From assembly GCA_949292245.1 (NCBI GenBank), contig CASEYV010000001.1, positions 1 through 52,432 on the forward strand: 52,432 nt of DNA, written 5' to 3'. The notes under the pieces are model-generated. The model was not told the origin of the DNA and did no database searches. It was given only the letters and a program-made list of their open reading frames with translations. The translations under genes and the position numbers were made by a program. Origin of the DNA: an uncultured bacterium. Its GTDB lineage: Bacteria; Bacillota_I; Bacilli_A; RF39; UBA660. Shown here piece after piece: positions 8,782 through 17,749 of this stretch; position 1 is the stretch's first letter, and every line of letters begins with the position of its first letter.

Positions 8782-10141
8782 TTATACAACCGCATTTAGT
8801 TTCAAATTCTTGAATATTTTCTTTAAATGTTTCGTTTATATGTAAAATTATAGATACATTTTCCATATATTCTTTTAAAAAATTTATTATAAAAAATATC
8901 TTAAATTCTTTATTAACATTATATTTGATATTAATTATATATGAATGTTCTCTATTTTTAATTATATTTGATAATTGATTTATATTATCAATATTCAGCC
9001 AAATTTCGTCTATTTCATTAATTAAATTTTCATATAATTGTTTTTTATTATCTTTTATATTTTTTGAATTATTTATATATTCTTTATATGATTTAGAATC
9101 ACAATTTTTTATATTTTCTAAAACTAAATTTTGAATTATATTAAATCTTTCTTTTTTTATATTTTCTGGTAAATCTTTTAACAGATAGCTTTCTGTATTT
9201 TTTCTTGGGCTATATATAAAAATAGTTTGCATTAACGGTTTTAATTCTTTAATCAATGACACTGTTTCATTAAAATGTTCTTCTGTTTCAGTTGGATAAC
9301 CAACAATGAGGTCCCAACCAATTGTAATATTATTTTTTAAAGCTAAATAATGTATGTCTTTTATTCTTTTTACATTATGTCGTCTTTTCATATCTTTTAA
9401 TATAGAATCACTACCTGATTGAACAGATAAATGAATGTGGTTCACCATTTTATCTCTATGATTGGATATAAAATTTATTATTTTTTCTACTTCTAAAGAA
9501 GCTGGGTCTAATGAAGAAATTACTATTTTTTCTATTTCTGGAAAATCTTTTATTAAATTTTCAAGAACATCGGTTATTTTATAATTTAATGTTTCATCAT
9601 AATAATTACATATTTCAGTACCATTTAATTCTATTATTATTTTTTTACTATTTTTTATAGTATTTTTTAAATTTTTAACGATAAGTTGATAAGGTAATGA
9701 ATATGGTTTACCACGCAATTTATTTATAATACAAAATGAACATTTATGACTACAACCATCTTGAATTTTTAAAAAAATTGCATCTTTATCTTCATAACGA
9801 TAATCATTATTTAAACAAGTATTTAAATCATCATTTAAAATATTTCTTAATTGTTCATTATCATATGTTGTATAATTTTTATAAACATTGGCATTATTTT
9901 TAACATCACAACCTAAAATATAAAATTTATAATCGTTGAATGTTCTATATAAAATATTTAATAATAATTGATTTTCTTTTTCTCTTTGTTCAATAAAAGA
10001 ACATGTATTGATAATTATTGCCTTATCATTTTTATTTAATGTTGATGCAAATTTTTTTGCATCAAATACACTTAATTCACAACCTGTTGTATGAATTTGT
10101 ATATTATTGTAATTATTAAATTTATAATTAGACCAAAACAT
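8768..10141 (-). CDS. methylthiotransferase-like radical SAM enzyme
   Basis: 457 residues. The layout is that of MiaB/RimO/MtaB proteins: an N-terminal UPF0004-type domain (HTTGCELSVFDAKKF, then IINTCSFIEQREKE) and a radical-SAM domain with CX3CX2C in DGCSHKCSFC, followed by GKPYSLP, VGYPTETEEHF and HLSVQSGSD. Family members add a methylthio group to tRNA adenosine or to a ribosomal protein. The C-terminal third does not look like a normal TRAM domain, so the substrate is open. It is the last gene of the minus-strand radical-SAM operon, 3 nt after its neighbour. Confidence 0.8.
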   Translation of the reverse strand: MFWSNYKFNNYNNIQIHTTGCELSVFDAKKFASTLNKNDKAIIINTCSFIEQREKENQLLLNILYRTFNDYKFYILGCDVKNNANVYKNYTTYDNEQLRNILNDDLNTCLNNDYRYEDKDAIFLKIQDGCSHKCSFCIINKLRGKPYSLPYQLIVKNLKNTIKNSKKIIIELNGTEICNYYDETLNYKITDVLENLIKDFPEIEKIVISSLDPASLEVEKIINFISNHRDKMVNHIHLSVQSGSDSILKDMKRRHNVKRIKDIHYLALKNNITIGWDLIVGYPTETEEHFNETVSLIKELKPLMQTIFIYSPRKNTESYLLKDLPENIKKERFNIIQNLVLENIKNCDSKSYKEYINNSKNIKDNKKQLYENLINEIDEIWLNIDNINQLSNIIKNREHSYIINIKYNVNKEFKIFFIINFLKEYMENVSIILHINETFKENIQEFETKCGCIIKRD

Positions 10142-10143
10142 AA

Positions 10144-11142
10144 TTATCCTCTTGTGTTTTCTATAATATTTAAATATTCATATATTTTTGTTGGAGTTGG
10201 ACAATCAGATTCATCATGAATATAATGATGACAATTACCTTTACACCATTGTAAATATTCACAATTTTGACATTTCTTATTTAAAACACGTTCTTTTTTA
10301 CATACATTTTCTAAATCATTTAATTTTTTATGAGATATTAGATTAAATATAGGCATATTATAATCTAACATACATGTTATTACATTACCATTTGGTAATA
10401 TAGATATATTATCATTACAACAAGTTCTACAATAATCATTATAATGAATATTATAAAAAGAGTCTTTTAAACATTTAAAATTTTTAAAATTAATATTTGT
10501 ATTATTTTTTTCTGTATATATAAATAAATTATATAACCAATCATTGACATCTTTATTTTTAGCTCTTATATTATTTAATAAATCACCATTTAATGTTTTA
10601 AATAAACGATTAAATTCAACAGTTTTAATATTTAATGATTCAATAAACTTAACAAAAGATTTTGCATTAAAATATTCGATAAATGGTTTCGTTAATACAG
10701 TTGTTAAACTAACATTTATACCTAAATTATTAAGTAAATTAATATTATCTCTCCATAAATTATATTGATTATTATTTTGAAATCTAATACCGTAATCGTA
10801 TGATGTATTAACATTTGATACTAATTTTAATACATTTAAATGTTTCTGTGTAATTTTAAATACTAAATTACTTTGATAAGAAAAAATAATATTTTTTTTA
10901 CATTTTTTCTTAATTTCATTAATACTATTAACAATTAAATCTTGATTATATAATCCAGCTTCTCCACCTAAATAATTAATGAAAAAATCATCTTTATCTG
11001 AATCATTAATTTGAGAAATTATATATTCGGAACTTCTTTGAAGTAATTCATCAGTCATTTTTTCATTGTTATGAATAGCATAACAATGTTTACAGTTTAA
11101 ATTACATTTATTTGTTAATACAATAAAAAATATATTAGCCAT
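10144..11142 (-). CDS. SPASM-type radical SAM protein
   Basis: 332 residues. CX3CX2C is CNLNCKHC near residue 13, and YLGGEAGL carries the GGE motif. The C-terminal part has a SPASM-like series of cysteines (DYCRTCCND, LPNGNVITCML, CQNCEYLQWCKGNC). SPASM enzymes (anSME, PqqE and RiPP maturases) act on peptides or proteins. It is the most anSME-like of the seven. It overlaps the start of the upstream gene by 1 nt, so it is co-translated within the operon. Confidence 0.8.
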   Translation of the reverse strand: MANIFFIVLTNKCNLNCKHCYAIHNNEKMTDELLQRSSEYIISQINDSDKDDFFINYLGGEAGLYNQDLIVNSINEIKKKCKKNIIFSYQSNLVFKITQKHLNVLKLVSNVNTSYDYGIRFQNNNQYNLWRDNINLLNNLGINVSLTTVLTKPFIEYFNAKSFVKFIESLNIKTVEFNRLFKTLNGDLLNNIRAKNKDVNDWLYNLFIYTEKNNTNINFKNFKCLKDSFYNIHYNDYCRTCCNDNISILPNGNVITCMLDYNMPIFNLISHKKLNDLENVCKKERVLNKKCQNCEYLQWCKGNCHHYIHDESDCPTPTKIYEYLNIIENTRG

Positions 11143-12059
11143 TAAAATCCTATTAATTCTTTAAAATTATTTATAACGTCAATCATTCGTTCATCAGAAT
11201 CTATAAATCCGGTTTCATATTTATTTTTAAAGTTAGGCAATTCACATCTACCATCCCCTAATCTTCTATTATCCGCAATAAATCTCTTATTATTAACGAT
11301 ATAATATAATCTATTCGACCTTAATTCCATTGATAATAAAGTATCTATATTAACTAAATTATTTTCAATAGTTGTTTTTTTAAGAAATTGTAAAAATGTT
11401 TTTTTTAATGGGAAAAAATCTAATAATTCTTTTGCACATTCTTGTTTATCATAATAATATAATCCAGAAGATGGCTCAATATAATCAATAGAAGTTTGAA
11501 ATTCTTTTTCAAAATTTAAGATATTAAATTCATCTTTTAAAACACTTTGCATATATGCTTCAGTTAAAATTATTTCAGTATGTAATCTTAATTCAGGAAA
11601 TTGTTTTTTTAATATTTTCATATTATTTTTCCATAAATTAACGTCATCTAATGATTTAAATCTATATTTAGTATCAAAAGATGTGCATAATATTATTTGT
11701 GAAATTTTTTCAAATTTCTTACAAAAATTTAAAAAAGGTATCAAATTTAAATTTAAATCATAAATTAATGCTGCTGTTATATATATTTTATCAAAGTGCA
11801 TATTAAAAACTTTTTCAAATAATTCATAAAATAATTTTTTTATTTCATCTGAAGAAATTTCTCCATTAAAAAATTCACCACCAATAAAACCAATTTCATT
11901 AAATTCAATCATAGATGGTTCGTCAAGAATATTTAATGATTCTATTAAACAATCTTTTTTTAAAGATTTAGGTTGACCTTTATTGCAACAGAATTTACAA
12001 CCAATAGAACAATCTTTCCACAATTCTATTTGAACAAATTTATTTGGGTTTTTATACAT
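11142..12059 (-). CDS. radical SAM protein, expanded phage family
   Basis: 305 residues from the ATG at 12059, 6 nt after GAGGAT. FVQIELWKDCSIGCKFC contains CX3CX2C, and GGEFF is the SAM motif. It is closely similar to the next gene (shared YIEPSSGLYYY / YIEPSSGMFYN blocks and endings like YETGFIDSD), so they are tandem duplicates. It lacks the clear C-terminal CGH...CxxC cluster of the 5694 and 7274 proteins. Substrate unknown. Confidence 0.8.
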   Translation of the reverse strand: MYKNPNKFVQIELWKDCSIGCKFCCNKGQPKSLKKDCLIESLNILDEPSMIEFNEIGFIGGEFFNGEISSDEIKKLFYELFEKVFNMHFDKIYITAALIYDLNLNLIPFLNFCKKFEKISQIILCTSFDTKYRFKSLDDVNLWKNNMKILKKQFPELRLHTEIILTEAYMQSVLKDEFNILNFEKEFQTSIDYIEPSSGLYYYDKQECAKELLDFFPLKKTFLQFLKKTTIENNLVNIDTLLSMELRSNRLYYIVNNKRFIADNRRLGDGRCELPNFKNKYETGFIDSDERMIDVINNFKELIGF

Positions 12060-12060
12060 T

Positions 12061-12990
12061 TTAATCCTCATTAATCATTTCACAAAATTCGGTGCATATA
12101 TCTTCCATTGAATCATCAGAATCTATAAATCCTAATTCATATTTTTTAGAATTATCGGAACATTTAACTCTAAATCCAGGTTTTCTTCTATCTTCATAAC
12201 AAACAAAATTTCCACAATCTAAATGATAAATTCTGCTTGCTCTTATTTGATATGAAATTAAGCATTTTAAATCAATACTTTTTTTCTGTAAACCTTCCTG
12301 TTTTAAAAATTTTATAAAACTATTTTTTGTTGGAAAAAATCCTGGACACGCTTTTTCACAATCTAATTTAGTATTATAAAACATGCCTGAAGATGGTTCA
12401 ATATAATCAACTCTTGAATTAAATTTTTTACTAAATTCTTTTATATCAAATTTACCAGATAAAACCGCATCAATAAAATGTTGCGTAATAATAGTTTCAA
12501 TATGCGTTGATAATTCTGGAAATATTTTATGTAATTTTAACATATTATCTTCCCATAATTTTTTCATTTCTTCTGTATGAAATCTATATTTTAAATCATA
12601 TGAGGTGCAAAGTAATGTTTTATCTATTAAATTTATATTTTTTAAATGATTTAAATAAGGAATCAAATACTTATCCATATCATATATTAGATTTGTTGCA
12701 ACATAAAATTTTTTAAAATGTTTAATATTAGCTATTTTATTAGTCAATTCATAAAATAAATCTCTAACTTCTTTATCTTCTAATTGATTATCAAAAATTT
12801 CACCACCAATAATACCTACTTCTTCATAATCATATATTTCTGGATTATCTAATTTATCCAATGTAAATTTTAATGCCCATTTTTTATCAATTTTAAATTG
12901 ATTTCTTTCAGAACAAAATTTACAACCATTATTACATTCTTGCCATAATTGATATTGTATAAATTTATTAGGAGCGACATATCTTTCCAT
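12061..12990 (-). CDS. radical SAM protein, tandem duplicate
   Basis: 309 residues; GAGGAATAATAATGG sets the start. CX3CX2C in QECNNGCKFC and GGEIF near residue 64. It shares YIEPSSGMF and FIDSDDSMED with the gene that follows it in the operon. The C-terminal cysteines are few, so an auxiliary cluster is not obvious. Substrate unknown. Confidence 0.8.
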   Translation of the reverse strand: MERYVAPNKFIQYQLWQECNNGCKFCSERNQFKIDKKWALKFTLDKLDNPEIYDYEEVGIIGGEIFDNQLEDKEVRDLFYELTNKIANIKHFKKFYVATNLIYDMDKYLIPYLNHLKNINLIDKTLLCTSYDLKYRFHTEEMKKLWEDNMLKLHKIFPELSTHIETIITQHFIDAVLSGKFDIKEFSKKFNSRVDYIEPSSGMFYNTKLDCEKACPGFFPTKNSFIKFLKQEGLQKKSIDLKCLISYQIRASRIYHLDCGNFVCYEDRRKPGFRVKCSDNSKKYELGFIDSDDSMEDICTEFCEMINED

Positions 12991-12992
12991 TA

Positions 12993-13862
12993 TTATTCCT
13001 CATAATTTTCAAATATTTCTTTTAAATCACAGCAAAAACAAGTTCCTTTGTCGGAATATCTTTTAAAATTAATGGCATGACCACAATCGGATATTTTACA
13101 AGAACAAAATTGAAATTTATTATCTTTATATAAATATAACCATTTTTCTTGCTCTATAGACATATTAGGAATATATTTTTGTAAATAGCCTGGTGATTGA
13201 TTATTAATAGTTTTTAATGCCTTAAAAATATCATTCCTTGAAGCCGATAAATTCTCATCATATATAATATATGGAATTAAATTAACCCAGCATTGGTAAG
13301 TATTCATAAAATTTTGTATATTATATGAATCATTTAAAATATCATTACAAACTTTTTTTGTTAATATAGTATTAACAACTATATTACAATCTGTAAATGT
13401 TTTTTTTACAAATAATAAATTATTAAGCATTATATTTTCATCATCTTTATTTCTAAATCTACCTTCTAAATCATATGATGATGTAAATTTTAATCTATTA
13501 AATAATTTATATTCTTTTATTAAATTTAAAAAATCAGTTAAAGGTTTTAAATCTTTATAAATTAAGTTAGTATTAATATATAATAAATCTATAATATTAT
13601 TAGTCATTAAATCACATATTTTTTTAAAAAATGGCATTAATATATCATAATCATTTGGTTTATCAAAAATTTCACCACCACATATTAATATGTGACTATT
13701 TTTTATAAATTTATCACTATTAATAAAATTAATTACTTCATTTAAAATAATTTTTCGCTCATCATGATTAAATAAGCGTGGATTTTTACGTTGAAAACAA
13801 AATTTACAATTATTTGAACAATTATCCCAAACTAAAAATTCATATATAGGTTTATAATTCAT
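12993..13862 (-). CDS. radical SAM protein with C-terminal Cys cluster
   Basis: 289 residues; AAAGGAGATAAATTAAATG gives a strong start. CX3CX2C in DNCSNNCKFC; ICGGEIF has the GGE motif. The C-terminal CGHAINFKRYSDKGTCFCC matches the pattern in the plus-strand genes at 5694 and 7274, which links the two clusters across the convergent boundary. It is the first gene of the minus-strand radical-SAM operon. Confidence 0.8.
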   Translation of the reverse strand: MNYKPIYEFLVWDNCSNNCKFCFQRKNPRLFNHDERKIILNEVINFINSDKFIKNSHILICGGEIFDKPNDYDILMPFFKKICDLMTNNIIDLLYINTNLIYKDLKPLTDFLNLIKEYKLFNRLKFTSSYDLEGRFRNKDDENIMLNNLLFVKKTFTDCNIVVNTILTKKVCNDILNDSYNIQNFMNTYQCWVNLIPYIIYDENLSASRNDIFKALKTINNQSPGYLQKYIPNMSIEQEKWLYLYKDNKFQFCSCKISDCGHAINFKRYSDKGTCFCCDLKEIFENYEE

Positions 13863-13885
13863 TTAATTTATCTCCTTTAATTAAT

Positions 13886-13914
13886 ATAATAAAGATATTA
13901 TTATAATAAATCAA
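13886..13914 (-). promoter_or_regulatory. putative promoter of radical SAM operon
   Basis: On the minus strand TTGATT, a 17-nt spacer and TATTAT, about 25 nt before the Shine-Dalgarno site of the first radical-SAM gene. Confidence 0.5.
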
Positions 13915-13917
13915 TAA

Positions 13918-14586
13918 TTAAAACCATATTAACCAAAATCCAGTAGCAAATCCTATTAACAATTCTGCTAATTGTGTTGCACAATTACACATATTCCATG
14001 GTATTAATGGAAATATCCAATTTTCACGTTCGTATAATGTCCAACAAAAGGCATATATACTTGTTGATATTAATCCTAACCATAAAATATTAAATGACCA
14101 TAAGAATGGAACAACTAAGAATAAACCAATAGTATATCTTACAAGCATCCAAACAAAATCATATAAGAAACCATACCAATGTGCTTCTGGAATTAATTTA
14201 TTTGGAATAAATGCCCACCATACTTTTTGATATCTATCGATTGTTTCTTGTGTCGGAACACCACGACCTTCATCAAAAGCAGGTCCGTGTCCTCTTGACC
14301 AAAATTCAAATTGAATTATTATAGATAAAACTGCTGCTATAAACCAATCTTTAATACCTAAACCTATTAACCATTGACAAAATGGAGTTAATAAAAATCC
14401 ATTATTAAGCATAAAAATGGCAAATAAAACAATAAGATTGAATACAGTTTGAGTTCCTCTTGAAGATAAAAATGTATATAACCATTTAGGCAATTTATCT
14501 TCCATAGTTCCTTCTATCCAACCGCCATACCATCTTCTCCAAATTGATTCAATAAAACCAAAAATTGATGCAAATAAAAAATTCAT
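13918..14586 (-). CDS. multi-pass membrane protein
   Basis: 222 residues with about five hydrophobic segments, many aromatics and a charged N-terminal part (IWRRWYGGWIEGTMEDKLPKW). AAGGAAATATTATG precedes it. I do not recognise the family. The residues HGPAFDEGRG between membrane segments could face a compartment. Confidence 0.6.
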   Translation of the reverse strand: MNFLFASIFGFIESIWRRWYGGWIEGTMEDKLPKWLYTFLSSRGTQTVFNLIVLFAIFMLNNGFLLTPFCQWLIGLGIKDWFIAAVLSIIIQFEFWSRGHGPAFDEGRGVPTQETIDRYQKVWWAFIPNKLIPEAHWYGFLYDFVWMLVRYTIGLFLVVPFLWSFNILWLGLISTSIYAFCWTLYERENWIFPLIPWNMCNCATQLAELLIGFATGFWLIWF

Positions 14587-14617
14587 AATATTTCCTTTAT
14601 TATGAATTTATTTATAA

Positions 14618-14651
14618 AAAATAAAGGCTTGAAATTTCAAGCCTTTATTTT
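14618..14651. terminator. long perfect hairpin terminator
   Basis: AAAATAAAGGCTTGAAA is followed by its exact complement, giving a 17-bp stem. The stem runs up to the stop codon of the next gene at 14650. Confidence 0.85.
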
Positions 14652-14937
14652 ACCATTTTTGAACCCAAGCAACCAATTTGTCTAAGCATAATTTTAATGT
14701 TGCAAAGAGAGCGGAACCAATTGCCATAAAAACAAATGATACTAATGCCATTAAAACTTTACCACAACCTGTAATGACTTCTACAAGCCAATTATAGATA
14801 CCTGTGAAAAATCCTACAACAGCATTTTTCAAAATATCAAATGAAGAAGAACAAACTTGTTTTAATCCTTCCCATGCTTTAATACCTTGTTCTTTTGTTT
14901 TATCACAAAATGTTGTCCAAATTTCTTTAAATGTCAT
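14650..14937 (-). CDS. small membrane protein
   Basis: 95 residues; AAAAGGAGTCAATATG. Amphipathic N-terminal half, then a hydrophobic stretch (KVLMALVSFVFMAIGSALFA) and a basic/aromatic end. Function unknown; small phage membrane proteins of this type can be holins or superinfection proteins, but nothing here distinguishes them. Confidence 0.6.
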   Translation of the reverse strand: MTFKEIWTTFCDKTKEQGIKAWEGLKQVCSSSFDILKNAVVGFFTGIYNWLVEVITGCGKVLMALVSFVFMAIGSALFATLKLCLDKLVAWVQKW

Positions 14938-15012
14938 ATTGACTCCTTTTAAAATGCTAATAATAATTATCAGCTAATAATATTTATACTATAAATTAGT
15001 ATAAAAAACAAA

Positions 15013-15225
15013 TTATTTATTTTCTATTTTTGTTATATTTAAATAACCACAATTTGGACATCTCCAATTATCAATATCCAATGTTGAACCATTTTTCATT
15101 ACTGAACAAAAGGTTCTTTCTTTATTATCATTATGACCACAATTATCACAATGACGAGTATATTTAACTTGATATAAAATATCACAATCTTTTATATCTA
15201 TAATATTACAATTCCATGTCAGCAT
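15013..15225 (-). CDS. small zinc-ribbon protein
   Basis: 70 residues with paired CXXC knuckles (HCDNCGHND and RCPNCGYLN) that would bind one zinc. AAAAGG precedes the start. Function unknown. Confidence 0.6.
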   Translation of the reverse strand: MLTWNCNIIDIKDCDILYQVKYTRHCDNCGHNDNKERTFCSVMKNGSTLDIDNWRCPNCGYLNITKIENK

Positions 15226-15236
15226 TTAAATACCTT

Positions 15237-15389
15237 TTAACCATTATACATACCACTTATTACACAAGTAATAAAAAGAACAACAACAGATATAATAGCC
15301 ATTGGAATATTTGGTGTAAAAAACCAATATTTTAAAGCAACACCTAATGCAAAAAGAGGTAATAATCTTGTAAAATCTTCAATATCCAT
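15237..15389 (-). CDS. 50-aa membrane protein
   Basis: The start at 15389 (MDIEDFTRLL) is chosen for its TAGGAGAACATATAATG ribosome site. Two hydrophobic stretches. It follows a second 50-aa membrane protein by 11 nt, and the two may be a pair. Confidence 0.55.
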   Translation of the reverse strand: MDIEDFTRLLPLFALGVALKYWFFTPNIPMAIISVVVLFITCVISGMYNG

Positions 15390-15400
15390 TATATGTTCTC

Positions 15401-15553
15401 CTAATCTCTTAGTGTTGATACTATACTTGTTAAAACTGTTAAAATAAAATAGATAACCCAATTATTGCTATGTGTAATAAAAACCGAGCTTATCAAACCT
15501 ATAAATGAAACAATAGGTAAACAAGTTAAAAAAATATTTTCAATATCTTTCAT
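15401..15553 (-). CDS. 50-aa membrane protein, upstream partner
   Basis: Reads MKDIENIFLTCLPIVSF ... VSTLRD after AAGGAGATAATGCT. Two hydrophobic segments (residues of about 10-26 and 31-45). Same length and topology as the next gene. Confidence 0.55.
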   Translation of the reverse strand: MKDIENIFLTCLPIVSFIGLISSVFITHSNNWVIYFILTVLTSIVSTLRD

Positions 15554-15575
15554 AGCATTATCTCCTTATATGAGT

Positions 15576-15603
15576 ATAATACTATATTTTATTTAAATGT
15601 CAA
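15576..15603 (-). promoter_or_regulatory. sigma70-type promoter
   Basis: TTGACA, 16-nt spacer, TATTAT on the minus strand, just upstream of the paired 50-aa membrane genes. Confidence 0.6.
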
Positions 15604-15611
15604 TAGAAAAA

Positions 15612-15899
15612 TTATTTACTTTTTTCTTCAGTATATATTTTTTTCAATACATCTTTTTGTTCAACTACCATATATGTAGCCGAGATATACCAATATTTTA
15701 ATTGAAGATTACCTTTCTTATCTTTCATGATACAGTTGACAACATAATCTTCCTCATTACTATTTTTTGGTTTAACATCAATGATTTGACAACCATCAAT
15801 GGTTTCTCCAATCAAATCATAAATGTTACTGGCTTTAGCTTCAAAAGAAAAAATACTACCCAATAAAATTACAGCAATCATCATCAATTTCTTCATCAT
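15612..15899 (-). CDS. secreted protein with signal peptide
   Basis: About 95 residues, start chosen from GAGGAAAAAGATG. A type I signal peptide is clear: basic MMKKLM, a hydrophobic core, then a cut site near FEAKA-SN. The mature part has DGCQIIDVK and a second Cys, like the secreted protein at 38195 (HGCKVVAVR), so these are distant paralogues exported to the periplasm. Function unknown. Confidence 0.6.
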   Translation of the reverse strand: MMKKLMMIAVILLGSIFSFEAKASNIYDLIGETIDGCQIIDVKPKNSNEEDYVVNCIMKDKKGNLQLKYWYISATYMVVEQKDVLKKIYTEEKSK

Positions 15900-16056
15900 C
15901 TTTTTCCTCATTATTTTTAATTATATCATTAGTAGCCCAGCCGTATGTAGGACAATCTTTGTTCTCACACCAACCATGAGGTATCATACAACCAATTCCA
16001 ACATCTGTCAACTCATAATTTATTTTTGAGCCACAATGTTTACATTTACCTATCAT
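15856..16056 (-). CDS. small zinc-knuckle protein
   Basis: 66 residues with CKHCGSK, GCMIPHGWCENKDC and an acidic tail. Its 3' end overlaps the next gene by about 44 nt, so the two are tightly packed. Function unknown. Confidence 0.5.
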   Translation of the reverse strand: MIGKCKHCGSKINYELTDVGIGCMIPHGWCENKDCPTYGWATNDIIKNNEEKDDEEIDDDCCNFIG

Positions 16057-16096
16057 AATTTAATCTCCGCAAAATATTTCTTATACCAATTATACA

Positions 16097-16906
16097 TTAG
16101 TCATCTCCATACATTATAGGTTCAGCATTATAAAAGTATGTTTCAACTTTATTTTCTACTTTTTTCATTATTGGTAACTGTAATTCTCTGACTTCAGTTC
16201 TCATTACCATATTATTTTCTGGTCTTTTTTCAACTGGAATTTTAGACAATGTTTCATCATCCAATACTTTCATTACATTTACTCTTTGGAAGTATGACCC
16301 TCTTTTTAAATATGGTTTGATGTCATTAAAGTTAATACCTTTTTCAGTAAACAACATTTCATTCATTTCAGATGTTGATTTACCTTGTAATTCTTTATGA
16401 CTAAAATTAGCTTGGGCAACCATAGATACTGCATTTCTTGCTGCATCATTTTCTCTCCATACAAAAGCATTAGCTAATTCTGTCATATTCGGTAATTGAA
16501 AAACTCTACAATCAAAATTAGGGAGCAATTTTTCAACTTTATCTTTTAATTTTGGAAAGTTCACACAGTTTAATACAAATGATGTTGTTGCCATTGAAGC
16601 CAATACAGATGTTAATTTAAACAATCTGCCATCAAATGGTGCTTTAGATGGGTCTTCCCAAGCCAATGAAATTTCATCAGATTGAACATATCCCAATTTA
16701 GCATTAGTTTGCTTAACCAAACTTTTACAAACTTCTCTCATAACACCAACAAATTCCATATCAAACGGTTTATCTAAGCCACGACAAAAAGTATGAAAAG
16801 CTCTACCATCTAATCTTGCATACACAGGTAATCTTGGCATTAACATTGTTGAAGTTGTTAATGATTCGTAAGTTTTGAGACGCTCGCCCAAATTATCATT
16901 ACTCAT
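16097..16906 (-). CDS. Thg1-like 3'-5' polymerase
   Basis: 269 residues; the start at 16906 follows ACGGAGAAATTAAA. The family signature is strong: YARLDGRAFHTFCRGLDKPFD at the N-terminus carries the first metal-binding Asp, and GYVQSDEISLAW carries the second Asp. Thg1 adds the G-1 residue to tRNA-His; Thg1-like proteins of bacteria and phages can add nucleotides 3'-to-5' to repair truncated or mismatched tRNA 5' ends. The phage tRNA-His already encodes its extra G (C73 opposite), so repair of other tRNAs seems the more likely task. That role is inference. Confidence 0.85.
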   Translation of the reverse strand: MSNDNLGERLKTYESLTTSTMLMPRLPVYARLDGRAFHTFCRGLDKPFDMEFVGVMREVCKSLVKQTNAKLGYVQSDEISLAWEDPSKAPFDGRLFKLTSVLASMATTSFVLNCVNFPKLKDKVEKLLPNFDCRVFQLPNMTELANAFVWRENDAARNAVSMVAQANFSHKELQGKSTSEMNEMLFTEKGINFNDIKPYLKRGSYFQRVNVMKVLDDETLSKIPVEKRPENNMVMRTEVRELQLPIMKKVENKVETYFYNAEPIMYGDD

Positions 16907-16931
16907 TTTAATTTCTCCGTTAAAATATATT

Positions 16932-17123
16932 TTATTTTTTATTTTTATCAATGTCTTTATAAATTTCTTCGTATAATTGATTCATCAGTGAAAAATATGA
17001 ATTTAATATAACCATATCACTAAACATAGGATTATCTGAAACTTTTTGATATTGTTTAGCTTTTTGAATTACTTGTTCTTCAAATTTAATTTTATCTAAA
17101 TAATGATATAATCCTTTAATCAT
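16932..17123 (-). CDS. small helical protein
   Basis: 63 residues, charged and helical, no motif. Its ATG overlaps the stop of the upstream small gene by 8 nt. Function unknown. Confidence 0.5.
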   Translation of the reverse strand: MIKGLYHYLDKIKFEEQVIQKAKQYQKVSDNPMFSDMVILNSYFSLMNQLYEEIYKDIDKNKK

Positions 17124-17274
17124 TTAATTTTACTTCTTTTAATTCATACAATTTTAATTGTAATTCATCATTTTCAAATTGTTCACGAGCATTTTTAAAT
17201 TCTTCAACAGAATTACAAAAAATATATTCCGATTGCTTAATATCTTTAAAAATTAATTCAATTGCATAAACCAT
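17116..17274 (-). CDS. small protein (52 aa)
   Basis: Reads MVYAIELIFKDIKQSEYIF ... EVKLND after AAGGAATTAATT. It is coupled to the following gene through an ATGATTAA overlap. Function unknown. Confidence 0.5.
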   Translation of the reverse strand: MVYAIELIFKDIKQSEYIFCNSVEEFKNAREQFENDELQLKLYELKEVKLND

Positions 17275-17306
17275 ATAATTAATTCCTTTAATGATTTAAT
17301 ACCTAT

Positions 17307-17334
17307 ATTATATTAATAAAATAAAAAATGTCAA
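17307..17334 (-). promoter_or_regulatory. sigma70-type promoter
   Basis: TTGACA, 16-nt spacer, TATAAT on the minus strand, about 35 nt before the 52-aa gene; it would serve that gene, the helical protein and the Thg1-like gene. Confidence 0.7.
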
Positions 17335-17406
17335 GCATAAAAAAAGTGTATTACCACTTTCACAAGCAATAATACACATAAATGAGACAATCATTTTAGC
17401 AAGAAC

Positions 17407-17694
17407 TTATTTTTTCTTTTTGTATTCGTTTATTTTCCATTTTAACCAAGCATATCCGAATACGAACATTAACATGATTGGTAATAAAAACCACCAGATT
17501 GATATTTCTGGGTATTCATACATCATACAATCTTTGGTATGACCTTCACTTAAAATACTTTGGCAAAATGGACATTTAGGTTCATTGGTTTTAGTAACGT
17601 CTTTTTCCATTAGTAAAACACAATCTTTTGAACTAAAATCCTTTCCATGTTGTATTTTATACATCTGAAAAAATAAACTATCGTTCTTTTCCAT
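17407..17694 (-). CDS. zinc-knuckle protein with C-terminal membrane anchor
   Basis: 95 residues: CPFCQS ... HTKDC in the middle could bind zinc, then one membrane span (WWFLLPIMLMFVFGYAWL) and a lysine tail. Topology suggests the zinc part faces the cytoplasm. Function unknown. Confidence 0.55.
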   Translation of the reverse strand: MEKNDSLFFQMYKIQHGKDFSSKDCVLLMEKDVTKTNEPKCPFCQSILSEGHTKDCMMYEYPEISIWWFLLPIMLMFVFGYAWLKWKINEYKKKK

Positions 17695-17749
17695 AAAACA
17701 CAGTAATTAAGTTTGACATAATAATATTTTAAAAACTCTTTTATTTAAA

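Noticed and set aside
16097-16951. Longer Thg1-like start at 16951
   Set aside because: The ATG at 16906 has a good GGAG site and matches the usual N-terminus of the family.
17335-17400. Terminator hairpin GTGTATTA/TAATACAC
   Set aside because: The stem exists, but the loop is 16 nt and there is no T tract in the right direction, so I did not list it.
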